From Nocardia stercoris (GTDB taxonomy: Bacteria; Actinomycetota; Actinomycetes; Mycobacteriales; Mycobacteriaceae), in assembly GCF_003696265.1 (NCBI RefSeq), contig NZ_RFFH01000012.1:78895-142894 (forward strand): 64,000 nt of DNA, written 5' to 3'. The notes under the pieces are model-generated. The model was not told where the DNA came from, searched no databases, and saw only the letters and a program-made list of their open reading frames with translations. Position numbers and translations under genes: made by a program. How positions within the stretch are numbered: position 1 is the first letter of the stretch; each line of letters begins with the position of its first letter. Positions 20,199-29,104 of this stretch are shown here, piece after piece.

Positions 20199-20255
20199 TT
20201 GACATGTTATCAGCGAATGCATACTCTCTGAGATACCAAGTTATCAGTCGATAAC
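20199..20255 (+). promoter_or_regulatory. MFS promoter with TetR operator half-sites
   Basis: TTGACA (20199-20204), 17 bases, then TACTCT (20222-20227) form a near-ideal promoter for the pump. The word GTTATCAG occurs at 20206-20213, between -35 and -10, and again at 20240-20247. The second copy forms the palindrome GTTATC-AGTC-GATAAC (20240-20255) just after the expected start. A repressor bound here would block both initiation and clearance. Confidence 0.72.
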
Positions 20256-20273
20256 AACAAAAGGACTTTCGCC

Positions 20274-21710
20274 ATGAGCGCCACACTCGAACCTCCGTCC
20301 ACCGTTCCCGTCCTCGACGCGCCGGCCGATGCGGCTCCGACGCGACAGCGCCCGCTCGGCCTGGTCATCGCGGCCGTCGGCATCCCGACCTTCATGGTCA
20401 CGCTCGACAATCTCGTCGTCACCAACGCGCTACCCGTCATCAAGACCCAGCTCCATGCCTCGCTCACCGACCTGGCCTGGTTCGTCAACGCCTACACCCT
20501 GGCCTTCGCCTCCCTGCTGCTCACCATGTCGTCGCTGGGCGACCGGTTCGGTCGCCGGCGCGTGTTCCTGGCCGGGATCACCCTGTTCACCCTCGCGTCG
20601 GCCGCCTGCGCGCTGGCCACCGGGCCCGCCGAGCTCATCGCCGCCCGCGCGGTGCAGGGAGCGGGCGCGGCCGCGGTCATGCCCCTGTCGCTGACCCTGC
20701 TGTCGGCGGCGGTACCGGAGAAGATGCGCAGCGCCGCCATCGGCATCTGGGGTGGCATCTCCGGCCTCGGCGTCGCGGTCGGCCCGGTCGTCGGTGGTGC
20801 CGTCGTCCAAGGCTTGAACTGGCACTGGATCTTCTGGCTGAACGTGCCGATCGGCCTGCTGGTGGTGCCGTTCGCCGCCGCCGTGCTGAGCGAATCGTTC
20901 GGTGGCGCGAAGCGTCTCGACCTCGTCGGCCTGGTCCTCTCGGCGACCGGAGTACTGAGCCTGGTGTACGGCGTCGTGCACGGCGCCGGTGACGGCTGGA
21001 CCTCGCGGACGGTGCTGTCGACGCTGATCGCGGGTGGCGTGCTGCTGGCGCTGTTCATCGGCTGGGAACTGCGCACCGATCACCCGATGCTCCCGCTGCG
21101 GCTGTTCTCCTCGCGCTCCTTCAGCGCGGTGAACCTGGTGACCTTCACCTTCTCGGTCGGCACCTTCGGCGCGATCTTCCTGCTGGCCCAGTACTTCCAG
21201 GTCGTCGAGCACTACACCCCGCTGGGCTCGGGCATCGCGACCCTGCCCTGGACGCTCGCGCCGATGTTCGTGGCGCCGGTCGCGGGCCTGGTCGTCGACC
21301 GGGTCGGGCCCCGCGTGCTGATCGGTGCCGGTCAGGCCCTGATCGCGATCGCCCTGGCCTGGATGGCCGCGGTCACCCATGTCTCCACCGACTACCTCGC
21401 CATCGCACCGGCCTTCGTGCTCGGCGGCGTCGGCATGGGCCTGACCTTCGCCCCCATCTCCAGTGTGGTCATGGACTCGGCGAGCAGCGCCGACCAGGGC
21501 ATCGCGTCCGGTACCAGCAACACCATCCGTGAGGTCGGTGTGGCGATGGGTGTGGCGGTTCTGGCTTCCGTATTCGCCTCGTACGGTGCGTACTTCACCG
21601 GTGCCACGTATGTGGCGGGCCTGGTTCCGGCCGTTCGCACCGGCGCGGTGATCGTCGCCGTCGGTGCGGTCGTGGCGCTGCTGCTGCCGGGCCGCAAGGC
21701 GCGGGCCTAG
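20274..21710 (+). CDS. MFS multidrug efflux transporter, DHA2 (EmrB/QacA) family
   Basis: A 478-residue inner-membrane proton-drug antiporter with 14 predicted segments. Diagnostic motifs are TFMVTLDNLVVTNALP in the first segment, the loop 2-3 motif GDRFGRRRVFLAG, and motif C in IGIWGGISGLGVAVGPVVGG. A short hydrophilic N-terminus of about 25 residues precedes the first segment. An AAAAGGA stretch before the ATG serves as ribosome site. The divergent TetR gene and operators indicate ligand-induced expression; substrates cannot be predicted. Confidence 0.92.
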   Translation: MSATLEPPSTVPVLDAPADAAPTRQRPLGLVIAAVGIPTFMVTLDNLVVTNALPVIKTQLHASLTDLAWFVNAYTLAFASLLLTMSSLGDRFGRRRVFLAGITLFTLASAACALATGPAELIAARAVQGAGAAAVMPLSLTLLSAAVPEKMRSAAIGIWGGISGLGVAVGPVVGGAVVQGLNWHWIFWLNVPIGLLVVPFAAAVLSESFGGAKRLDLVGLVLSATGVLSLVYGVVHGAGDGWTSRTVLSTLIAGGVLLALFIGWELRTDHPMLPLRLFSSRSFSAVNLVTFTFSVGTFGAIFLLAQYFQVVEHYTPLGSGIATLPWTLAPMFVAPVAGLVVDRVGPRVLIGAGQALIAIALAWMAAVTHVSTDYLAIAPAFVLGGVGMGLTFAPISSVVMDSASSADQGIASGTSNTIREVGVAMGVAVLASVFASYGAYFTGATYVAGLVPAVRTGAVIVAVGAVVALLLPGRKARA

Positions 21711-21721
21711 CGAGAAATCCA

Positions 21722-21757
21722 CGAACGCACCCCCGGGCCGACCCGGGGGTGCGTTCG
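21722..21757. terminator. Bidirectional terminator between MFS and HxlR genes
   Basis: A 16-bp perfect stem (21722-21737 with 21742-21757) and a 4-base loop between the convergent stops at 21710 and 21785. Confidence 0.85.
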
Positions 21758-21784
21758 CGTGTGCGGCGCGCAGGCCGAGTGTCG

Positions 21785-22282
21785 TCAGCCGTCGCCGAAT
21801 CGGGCGGTGACGGTCTCGCTCATCAGATGGGCCGGGAAGCCCGGGCCCAGGGTGGCCCGCAAGTCACCCGCGCGCAGCGGCTCGCGGCAGTGGGCGCAGA
21901 CCACTTCGGCGTGGGTGTCGTGGTCACAGCTGGTGTGGTGCAACGTGATCGGGGGACCCTCGGGGCCGGTGAGCCAGCGGTCGCCCCACGCCATCATCGC
22001 GGCCACGACACCGAAGAAGTCGCGGCCCTTGGCGGTGAGGCGGTACTCGTAGCGGACCGGACGCTGCTGGTAGGGGACGCGTTCGAGCATCTGCTCGTCG
22101 ACCAGACGGCCCAGCCGCTGGGTCAGGACGTTGCGGCTCAGGCCGAGCGTGCGTTCGAAGTCGTCGAATCTGGTTGTGCCGTAATAGGCCTCGCGAAGTA
22201 CCAGCGGGGTCCACCAATCGCCGATCAGGTCGACGGTGCGGGCCACCGAACACGGCCAACGGGAGAACGAGGTCCGCTTCAC
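21785..22282 (-). CDS. HxlR-family winged-helix regulator with C-terminal zinc-like motif
   Basis: A 165-residue regulator. Residues 1-105 form the HxlR winged helix (CSVARTVDLIGDWWTPLVLR, then FDDFERTLGLSRNVLTQRL). A C-terminal extension carries CDHDTHAEVVCAHC, a possible metal-binding site found in some actinobacterial HxlR proteins. GTG at 22282 overlaps the stop of the molybdopterin oxidoreductase gene by 4 bases (GTGA), so the two are co-translated. HxlR proteins often sense redox or reactive electrophiles. Confidence 0.9.
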   Translation of the reverse strand: MKRTSFSRWPCSVARTVDLIGDWWTPLVLREAYYGTTRFDDFERTLGLSRNVLTQRLGRLVDEQMLERVPYQQRPVRYEYRLTAKGRDFFGVVAAMMAWGDRWLTGPEGPPITLHHTSCDHDTHAEVVCAHCREPLRAGDLRATLGPGFPAHLMSETVTARFGDG

Positions 22283-24555
22283 GACGCCACGACCGTTGCG
22301 GCCCCGTCACGTTCCGGATCGCAGACCTCCAGCCGGGCCGGGACGAACTTGTGCCAGGGGGTGCCCACCCATTCGTCGCGGTGGTCGTAGGAGGTGAGCT
22401 CGTTGGGCGCCACCCCGGCGGCCGGACCGCCGTCGGAATCGGTGAGCCCCAACCCGTTCGGCAGCGACAGGTGGCCCGGCCGCATCCGGTCGGTGGGTTC
22501 GACCCGCACCTGCGCGCTGCCGCGCTGCGTGGTCAGCCGCACGGTGTCGCCCGCGCTCACGCCCAGCTCGTCGGCGTCGGCGCGGCTGATGTGCAGGGCA
22601 CCGCTCGCGTCCCGGGTCCGCCAGCCGTCGTCGCGCATGATCGTGTTGGCGGTGAAGGCGCGGCGCTCACCGGCGGCCAGCACGAACGGCCATGCGGTGG
22701 TATCGGTTTCGGGTTCGGGCAGGTTCGCCAATTGCGCGAGCAGCTCGGGCAGCGCCAGGTGGATCGTGCCCCCGCGCACCCGCTCCCACGACGCGTCGTG
22801 CTCGTCGTCGGTGATCACGATGCCATGCGCACCGCTCAGGATCGCCTCGAACAGTGCCTCGCCGGCCTCGAAACCGGTACCGTATCCGGCCTTTTCGACG
22901 CCGGCCGGGTACTTTCGCACACAGTTGTGCGCCGCGGCCCACAGCACGGCCGCCGCGGCCGCGTCGCCGGGCAGCGTCGGTCCCAGGGTCCGATAAAGCA
23001 GCACCGGCGCCAGTTTCGCCTTCGCCGGGTCGGCCACCACCCCGAGGAAGGCGAAGGCGAACGCCTGCCGCCCCTGTTCCAGGGCCGCGCGCAGCGGCGC
23101 GTAGTCGTCCTCGCCGAGCAGCCCGGCCGCCTCCACCAGCCGGGCGTGGATCTCCGGTTCGGGCAGCACTCCGGCCGGCGCCGGCACCACCGGGTGGCGC
23201 AGGTGGAAGATGTTGCGAGGGAACTCGAGATTGAAGAACGTGGCCTCGTACTTCTCGAATTGGGTGGGCGCGGGCAGCACGTAGTCGGCCAGCCGGGCCG
23301 TCTCGGTCATCGCCACATCGATCACCACGACCAGGTCGAGCGCGGCCAGGGCCGCGCGCATCCGGTGCGAATCCGCCAGCGAGTGAGCGGGATTCGCGGT
23401 CTCGATCAGCATCGCCCGGTAGCGGGCGGGATGATCGGTGAGGATCTCCTCGCTGATCACGTTGCACGGCACCAGCCCGCTCACGATCCGCGCGCCCGCG
23501 ACCGGGCTGCGCGGACCGGTGTCGGCGGGGTGGCCGCGGTCGTGCCCGAGCGGTACCAGGCCCGAGAACGCGTACTGCGAACCGGGTTCCGCGAAATGGC
23601 CGGTGAGCAGCCACAACATCGAGCCGACATAGCTGACCAGGGTCGAGTGCCGGTTCATCTGCACGCCGAGGTCTTCGAGCACCGACACCGAGGCGGCCCG
23701 GGCGATCCGGTGCGTGGCCGCGGTGACCAGCTCGAGGTCGACATCGGCTGTGGCGCAGTACTTCTCGATCGGGACGGCACGCAGTACGTCGAGCACCTCG
23801 GCGAGGCCGTCGGTGTGGGCGGCGAGCCAGTCCGCCGCGATCAGGTTGTCGCGCACCAGAATCGCCGCCATCGCGGCAAGTAGATAGACGTCGGTACCCG
23901 GCCGCAGTTGCAGATGGAAGTCGGCCAGTTCGGCGGTCTCGGTACGGACCGGGTCGATCACCACGATCGAACGCCGCGGATCGCGGCCCATCTGCTTGAG
24001 AATCGTGCGGGCGCGCGGAAAGCCGTGCGACTGATACGGATTCTTGCCGATGAACACCGCGACCTCGGCATGCTCGACCTCCGCGCGCACGGGCGTGCCC
24101 AGCATGCGGGCCGACACCCAGAACGCGCCGGTCTTCTCCTGCGCCAGCGCCGAGGAGCGGTAGCGGACACCGTAGGTGGCCAGCGTCGCCGGGGCGTAGG
24201 CGCCGCCGAGATGGTTCCCCTGGCCGCCGCCCCCGTAGTAGAACAGTGTCTCCCGGCCGTACCGGTCACCGATCTCGGTCAGGCGGGCGGAGATCTCGCC
24301 GATCGCGGTGTCCCAGTCGATCTCCTCGAACGTGCCGTCGGGTCGCCGCCGCAGCGGCGCGGTGAGCCGGCCGGTGCGGCCGTTCTGGTAGTGGTCCAGC
24401 CGCAGCGCCTTGTTGCAGGTGTAGCCGGCGGAGGTGGGGTGCAGCTTGTCGCCGCGGATCTTGTCGAAGCTGCGGCCGTCGGCGCCGAGCTGGATCTGGA
24501 TGCCGCAGTTGCACTCGCAGAGAATGCACGCCGAGGGCTGCCACTGTTCGGTCAT
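22279..24555 (-). CDS. Molybdopterin-dependent oxidoreductase (formate dehydrogenase/BisC superfamily)
   Basis: A 758-residue single-subunit enzyme of the DMSO reductase superfamily. It has an N-terminal [4Fe-4S] site C10-x2-C13-x3-C17 and C47, followed by K49. A molybdopterin core follows, with FIGKNPYQSHGFPRARTIL. The C-terminal dinucleotide-binding domain carries GDTVRLTTQRGSAQVRVEPT. In place of the Cys or Sec ligand of formate dehydrogenases the segment reads SALAQEKTGAFWV, so the molybdenum ligand is not obvious. There is no Tat signal, so it is cytoplasmic. ATG 24555 is the start matching the FeS motif. It overlaps the HxlR gene downstream. The electron partner and substrate are unknown. 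Confidence 0.9.
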   Translation of the reverse strand: MTEQWQPSACILCECNCGIQIQLGADGRSFDKIRGDKLHPTSAGYTCNKALRLDHYQNGRTGRLTAPLRRRPDGTFEEIDWDTAIGEISARLTEIGDRYGRETLFYYGGGGQGNHLGGAYAPATLATYGVRYRSSALAQEKTGAFWVSARMLGTPVRAEVEHAEVAVFIGKNPYQSHGFPRARTILKQMGRDPRRSIVVIDPVRTETAELADFHLQLRPGTDVYLLAAMAAILVRDNLIAADWLAAHTDGLAEVLDVLRAVPIEKYCATADVDLELVTAATHRIARAASVSVLEDLGVQMNRHSTLVSYVGSMLWLLTGHFAEPGSQYAFSGLVPLGHDRGHPADTGPRSPVAGARIVSGLVPCNVISEEILTDHPARYRAMLIETANPAHSLADSHRMRAALAALDLVVVIDVAMTETARLADYVLPAPTQFEKYEATFFNLEFPRNIFHLRHPVVPAPAGVLPEPEIHARLVEAAGLLGEDDYAPLRAALEQGRQAFAFAFLGVVADPAKAKLAPVLLYRTLGPTLPGDAAAAAVLWAAAHNCVRKYPAGVEKAGYGTGFEAGEALFEAILSGAHGIVITDDEHDASWERVRGGTIHLALPELLAQLANLPEPETDTTAWPFVLAAGERRAFTANTIMRDDGWRTRDASGALHISRADADELGVSAGDTVRLTTQRGSAQVRVEPTDRMRPGHLSLPNGLGLTDSDGGPAAGVAPNELTSYDHRDEWVGTPWHKFVPARLEVCDPERDGAATVVAS

Positions 24556-24572
24556 AGGGGCAGCGTACGCGA

Positions 24573-24586
24573 GTAAGTTCACTTGC
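24573..24586. promoter_or_regulatory. Candidate HxlR operator
   Basis: GTAAGT-TC-ACTTGC is an inverted repeat with one mismatch, 18 bases upstream of the oxidoreductase ATG. Another GTAAGT occurs about 25 bases further. Assignment to the HxlR protein rests on position only. Confidence 0.3.
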
Positions 24587-24652
24587 GATACTGACTCGGG
24601 TAAGTCTGTCGCTCCCCGGAAATCGGACATATCTCGGTAGCCTGGCCAGGCC

Positions 24653-25984
24653 ATGGTCCGCACCTTCGCCCGTGTCGTCCTGACCGCCACCGCGGTGGCG
24701 GGCACGCTGCTGGCCGGATTGGCGATCATCTTCCCGGTCGGGGTGCCGGCCGATCGCTCGACGGCCGCGACCCGCACGGTGGTGGTGTTCGCGCTACCGC
24801 AGTCCACGGCGGTCGGCATCAGTGTCGCGCTCGGGGCGGCGCTCGTGCTGGCCAACCTGCGGCGGGCATTGATCTCGTGGGGGTCGGCGCTCGCCGGGGC
24901 CGCGATCATGTTGGCCAATCACACCGTCTTCGTGGCCGGAACGCTCGGCACCTCGCTCACGAGCCTGAATTACCTGGACTCGACCGCGGGCGGCCTGCTG
25001 CTGGCCGGGGTGACGATCGGAATGCGGCCCGGACGAGCGCAATTCGCGGGCTGGGTGGTCGGCGCGATCGGCGCGATCTGGGCCGGTGGCACGCCACCGG
25101 GGACACATTTCGTCGGCCCGAGCCCCACCTCGCGACTCGTGGACTGGGCCGGTGGTGAGTCGCCGCCGCGCAGCCTGATGGTGCTGACTATCGTGCTGAT
25201 CCTGGTCTGCGCCTGGTTCGACCGGCTCCGCGCCGATCTGACCCCGCCGACCTACGAGCTGCCGGTGGCGCCGCTGCTGGCCGGTGTGGCGATCGTGACC
25301 CAGGCGACGACGGTGCCCGACTGGCTGACCCGGCACAGCCACTCGGACCTGGCGATCGCGCTCGCGGTCCTCGCCGAGATACTCGCGATATCGATTGCGG
25401 CCCTGCTCCTTCCGGGCCGCGACGGCTGCCTGGTACTGGTCGTGGGTGCCATGTCGGCGTGTGCCTACGCGGTGCAGGCACCGCTGGCGGAGGGCGTGGT
25501 GGCCGTCGGTCTCGCCGCGCTGGCGGCCGCGGCGGTGCTGCTGGCCCTGCGCCGGCAGAACCCGAACCTGGCGATGGGTCTGGGCCTGGCCGTGGCCGTG
25601 TTCAGCGCGCTCACCTACAGCGCGTCGCCGGAGAACCGGTTGCACGCCATCCTCCTGGGTGTGGCGATGTCCGTGGCCGGCGGCTACGCCTTCGGCTCCT
25701 GCCGGGTGACGTTCCGGCCGGTTCGCGTCATCGCCCTCGCGGTCATGTACCTGCCATCGGTGACCAGCGGCCTGCGCGCGGGCCGGCAGCCGGTCTTCGG
25801 CCCGAACGACCTGAACCCGGACCGGGGGTCCATCACCGGTGCGCCCCCGGCCGGATCGGCCGCGCCCGCCATCGCCGGTCTGGCGATCGCGCTCGGCTGC
25901 ACTGTCGTCCTGCTGCTCCTGCAGCGGCTGCGCCCGGTGACCCAGCCGACCGCTACCACCACCCCGGTCGTCGCCGACGAGTGA
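24653..25984 (+). CDS. Polytopic membrane protein of unknown function
   Basis: A 443-residue integral membrane protein with about 12 hydrophobic segments evenly spread (for example VVLTATAVAGTLLAGLAIIF, LAILAEILAISIAALLLP-like and VVAVGLAALAAAAVLLAL) and a short hydrophilic tail. I recognise no transporter signature. The ATG at 24653 lacks a ribosome site. TAGCCT at 24638-24643 could be a -10 element giving an almost leaderless mRNA. It is divergent from the oxidoreductase with a 97-base gap. Confidence 0.75.
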   Translation: MVRTFARVVLTATAVAGTLLAGLAIIFPVGVPADRSTAATRTVVVFALPQSTAVGISVALGAALVLANLRRALISWGSALAGAAIMLANHTVFVAGTLGTSLTSLNYLDSTAGGLLLAGVTIGMRPGRAQFAGWVVGAIGAIWAGGTPPGTHFVGPSPTSRLVDWAGGESPPRSLMVLTIVLILVCAWFDRLRADLTPPTYELPVAPLLAGVAIVTQATTVPDWLTRHSHSDLAIALAVLAEILAISIAALLLPGRDGCLVLVVGAMSACAYAVQAPLAEGVVAVGLAALAAAAVLLALRRQNPNLAMGLGLAVAVFSALTYSASPENRLHAILLGVAMSVAGGYAFGSCRVTFRPVRVIALAVMYLPSVTSGLRAGRQPVFGPNDLNPDRGSITGAPPAGSAAPAIAGLAIALGCTVVLLLLQRLRPVTQPTATTTPVVADE

Positions 25985-26084
25985 ATACCCGCGGCCACCC
26001 ACCGCGGTCGGTATCGGCGCGCACCTGCGCCGAGGTCCGTCGGAAAGCAGAGAACGGTCGGCTACTGCCTGGAGTCGGCAAGAA

Positions 26085-26723
26085 TTATTTCGGCGCTGAG
26101 CGCGGGTCCGGCGCGGTGTCGCGGCCGAGAACCCAGGAGAACAGCAGGATCAGGTCCGCCCGGTCCTGTGCGGTCGGCGCGGTATCCGGGTGGGCGAGCA
26201 GCGGGAGCCGCAGCCCGTCCAGTGCCGAGCCCAGCACGGCGGCCGCCGAGAGCGGTTGGGCCACACCGAATTCCGTGAGCATCGCGGCCAGCGCGTCGCG
26301 GGTGCCCGCGGACCAGGCGGCGGCGACCGCGGCCAGTTCCGGCTGCCGGGCTACCTCCAGGTAGAGGGTGAACACCGACATGATGCGGCCGCCGGGCGCG
26401 GTGAGTTCGTGCAGCCAGGCGTCGGCCAGCTGGGTGGGGGTGACGGTGGCGGGGTCGAGGACGGTCCGCAGGCGGTCGAGGATGTCGTGGGTGGCGGCGA
26501 TGTCGCGGCGGGCGGCCTCGGTGCAGGTCGCCAGGACCAGGTCGGCGCGGGTGGGGAAGTGGTAGGTGATCGAGGCCAGCGAGACGTGGGCGGCCGCGGC
26601 GAGCGCGCGGGTGGTGAGGGCGGGCAGGCCGTCGCGCTGCACCAGTTCGACGGCGGCGTCGAGCACGAGGGCGTAGCGCTGCTGTCCGCGGATGCGGCGG
26701 CCGTCGGTCTCGGTGCTGGTCAT
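26085..26723 (-). CDS. TetR-family transcriptional regulator
   Basis: A 212-residue repressor-type protein. The N-terminal helix-turn-helix is AAVELVQRDGLPALTTRALA then AAHVSLASITYHFPTRADLV; the rest is a helical ligand domain. ATG 26723 starts a normal-length family member, and the frame continues to 26780 without reason. It is divergent from the secreted lipase gene with a 115-base gap containing the palindromic word ACGTACGT (26779-26786), so the lipase is the likely target. Confidence 0.87.
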   Translation of the reverse strand: MTSTETDGRRIRGQQRYALVLDAAVELVQRDGLPALTTRALAAAAHVSLASITYHFPTRADLVLATCTEAARRDIAATHDILDRLRTVLDPATVTPTQLADAWLHELTAPGGRIMSVFTLYLEVARQPELAAVAAAWSAGTRDALAAMLTEFGVAQPLSAAAVLGSALDGLRLPLLAHPDTAPTAQDRADLILLFSWVLGRDTAPDPRSAPK

Positions 26724-26838
26724 GATCGGGTCCTCACCGCGTCCATTGTGCCCGAGGCCGGGTCGCGGAGAAAACAACACGTACGTCTGTTCTGTAAGTT
26801 ATCGTGGCTCGGGTCGCCACTACGTTCCGAGGTTTTCC

Positions 26839-28104
26839 ATGTCAGCACCATCGCTTCGCAACGCCCTCGTGTCCGCCGCGGCCGCGGCCGCTCTGGTAGT
26901 CCCGGCCGTCGCGCACGCGGACGCCCCGCCCGGCACGGTCGTGGCCACGCGGCCCGCCACTTCCGCCGAGGGCGTCACCGGCGCCGCGACCGTGCAGTAC
27001 GTCACCTATCGGACCCAGAACTCGCTGAACCAGCCCGCGACGGCGGGCGCCCTGGTGTACACCCCGCCCGGGGCCGCCCCCGCCGGCGGCTGGCCGGTCG
27101 TCGCCTGGGAACACGGCACCGTCGGGGTCGCCGAGAACTGCGCGCCCTCCCTCGCCGGGCTGGGCGACGACACCTACCCGACGCTCATCTCCACCTGGCT
27201 GGCCCACGGATACGCGGTCGTGGCACCCGACTACATCGGCCTGGGCACCCCCGGCCCGCACGCCTACCTCGACGGTCACGCCGAAGGCAACGCCACCGTC
27301 GACGCCGTGCGGGCCGCCCACGGCACGACGCCCGGACTGTCGACCCGCTGGGCCGTCGTCGGGCACTCGCAGGGTGGTCAGGCCGCGCTGTTCACCGCGT
27401 CCGAGGCGTCGAGCCGGGCCCCGGAACTCGATTTCCGCGGCACCGCCACCTACGCTCCCGGCGCCAGCGTCGTCGATCTGATGCTGTTGGTCGGGCGGCC
27501 CGGGCTACCGGACGTGCTGTCGCCGGACATGAAGGCCTACGGGGTGTACGCGCTGCTCGGATTGTCCGCGGCGCGACCGGATTTCGATCTGAACAGCTAC
27601 CTCACCCCGTACGGGCAGCAGGTGCTCGCGCGGATCCGTCCGCTGTGCCTCGACGCCGCCGTCACCGCCTTGGACGGCGTGGACATCGCCGCCATGTTCG
27701 CCCGCCCGCTCGCCGAGGGCGACTTCGAGGCCATCGCCCGGCCGGTCATGGACGTTCCCACCAGCGGCTACGACCGGCCGATCCTGATCGCCCAGGGCGA
27801 CGCCGACACCGACGTCCCCGCGCCACTGGTCTACAACCTGGTCGTCCAGCTGTACGCCCACGGTGTGAACCCCGACGTGCACAACTATGTCGCCGACGAC
27901 CACGAAACCATCCTCACTACGGCCCGTTCCACCGTCGACACTTACCTCGACACGATCCTGCACGCCACCGGCGACACCACGTCGACCGGTTCGGCGGGTG
28001 CCGGCTCGTCGGTCTCGGCCGCCGGCTCAGCGGCCGGATTGTCGAGTGCAGGTTCGGGATCGGCCGATGCCGGACTCGAGAGCACCGCGCTGAGCGCTGG
28101 ATAG
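26839..28104 (+). CDS. Secreted lipase/esterase, alpha/beta hydrolase fold
   Basis: A 421-residue exported hydrolase. The signal peptide ends at AHA near residue 27. The nucleophile elbow is GHSQG (175-179, Ser177), an acidic residue lies in QGDADTDVP (319-327) and the His is H355 in DDHETI, together giving a full triad in secretory lipase order. The last about 60 residues are Ser/Gly/Ala-rich and dispensable-looking. GAGG at 26829-26832 precedes ATG by 6 bases. The 3' end of this gene is echoed twice in the following 200 bases. Regulated probably by the divergent TetR protein. Confidence 0.87.
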   Translation: MSAPSLRNALVSAAAAAALVVPAVAHADAPPGTVVATRPATSAEGVTGAATVQYVTYRTQNSLNQPATAGALVYTPPGAAPAGGWPVVAWEHGTVGVAENCAPSLAGLGDDTYPTLISTWLAHGYAVVAPDYIGLGTPGPHAYLDGHAEGNATVDAVRAAHGTTPGLSTRWAVVGHSQGGQAALFTASEASSRAPELDFRGTATYAPGASVVDLMLLVGRPGLPDVLSPDMKAYGVYALLGLSAARPDFDLNSYLTPYGQQVLARIRPLCLDAAVTALDGVDIAAMFARPLAEGDFEAIARPVMDVPTSGYDRPILIAQGDADTDVPAPLVYNLVVQLYAHGVNPDVHNYVADDHETILTTARSTVDTYLDTILHATGDTTSTGSAGAGSSVSAAGSAAGLSSAGSGSADAGLESTALSAG

Positions 28105-28310
28105 GAGCAGGTCGGCCCTTCCGGGTCAGCGGTACCTGCGGATTGCGCAGTGCGGGTTCGAGATCGGCGGATGCCGGACTCGGGAGTGCGCCCTGAGCAT
28201 GGCATGGGCCGCCGCCGGCTCGCCGGGTGCGGTCATCGGCGCCGCGGCCGGATCATCCAGTGCTGGTTCGGGGTTCGGCCGGCGATGCGCTGGGGAGCAT
28301 CGCCTGCGGC
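28037..28310 (+). repeat. Three degenerate copies of the lipase 3' end, about 105-110 bp apart
   Basis: A tract at 28037-28100 inside the lipase gene recurs at 28141-28203 and, more weakly, at 28251-28310. All share the string GTGC-GGTTCG and a GGCCGATGCCGGACTCG-like core. Copies 2 and 3 lie after the stop and are not in a convincing gene. This fills most of the otherwise empty 28105-28488 interval. Confidence 0.7.
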
Positions 28311-28488
28311 GGATGGGGCCGCCCGGTCCCATGGCGGCTCGCTTCGGACGGGCCGTCACGCGGGGATCGGCGCAGGCAAACCGGTTGGCCTGCAACGTTA
28401 TCGCTCGGCTAGCATCGGGCGCGGTCCGCCCAGGGCCGACGCGATCGACCAGGGCGGGAGTTGTTGCTCGGGAGGGGAAGTGCCGTAC

Positions 28489-29031
28489 ATGCAGAACAGC
28501 GACGTGACCGCGAACCTGGTCCATCGGGCAGCGGACCTGCGTCGTCGCCGAGAAACGGGCAGGTCCCGGATCGTCGGCCTGGTCTGGCTGGCGGTAGCTG
28601 CGGTTGTGGGGGCGTTCCTCGCCTTCATCTGGGGGCCCGACAGGCAGAATTCGACCGCCGCGCCCCAGTGCGACGGTCAGGTGATGGCGCGCGGTGACCG
28701 CTGCGTGATCACGAGCCACGGCTCCAGCAATACCTACTCCTATGACCAGATGGTGCACAACGGCCACTCGGACGGTCAGTTCACGATGATCCTCGGATAC
28801 GTGGTGTTGGCGCTGGCCGTGGCGTTGGTGGTTCCCGTCTTCCTCCGCCTGGACCCGGCGAAGCCGTGGGGGACCCCGATCCCGACGCCGTGCCCGCAAT
28901 GCGGCCGGAACGGGTTGCAGGAGAAGAAGATCGCCCTCCGCCACAAGAAGGGTCGCACCACATACAACTGGACCGCGCTGGTCACGGTATGTACCGGCGG
29001 ATGCGACTTCAGCCACGTCCGCAAGCCGTAA
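28489..29031 (+). CDS. Two-segment membrane protein with C-terminal zinc ribbon-like motif
   Basis: A 180-residue protein with membrane segments at about residues 25-45 (GLVWLAVAAVVGAFLAFIWG) and 100-120 (MILGYVVLALAVALVVPVFL). Between them is an external loop with two Cys, and the C-terminal domain holds CPQCG and CTGGC, a probable zinc ribbon facing the cytoplasm. Family not recognised. GGAGGGG is 11 bases before ATG 28489; GTG 28480 is an alternative but lies 2 bases from that site. The open frame further upstream consists of decayed repeat. Confidence 0.75.
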   Translation: MQNSDVTANLVHRAADLRRRRETGRSRIVGLVWLAVAAVVGAFLAFIWGPDRQNSTAAPQCDGQVMARGDRCVITSHGSSNTYSYDQMVHNGHSDGQFTMILGYVVLALAVALVVPVFLRLDPAKPWGTPIPTPCPQCGRNGLQEKKIALRHKKGRTTYNWTALVTVCTGGCDFSHVRKP

Positions 29032-29045
29032 GGCGCCCGCACGGC

Positions 29046-29077
29046 ACCGGACCCGCGTCGCTGGATGCGGGTCCGGT
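29046..29077. terminator. Hairpin between convergent genes
   Basis: An 11-bp perfect stem (29046-29056 with 29067-29077) and a 10-base loop between stops at 29031 and 29105. Confidence 0.7.
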
Positions 29078-29104
29078 CGTCATCGGTGCGGCGTTTCGTG
29101 TGGG

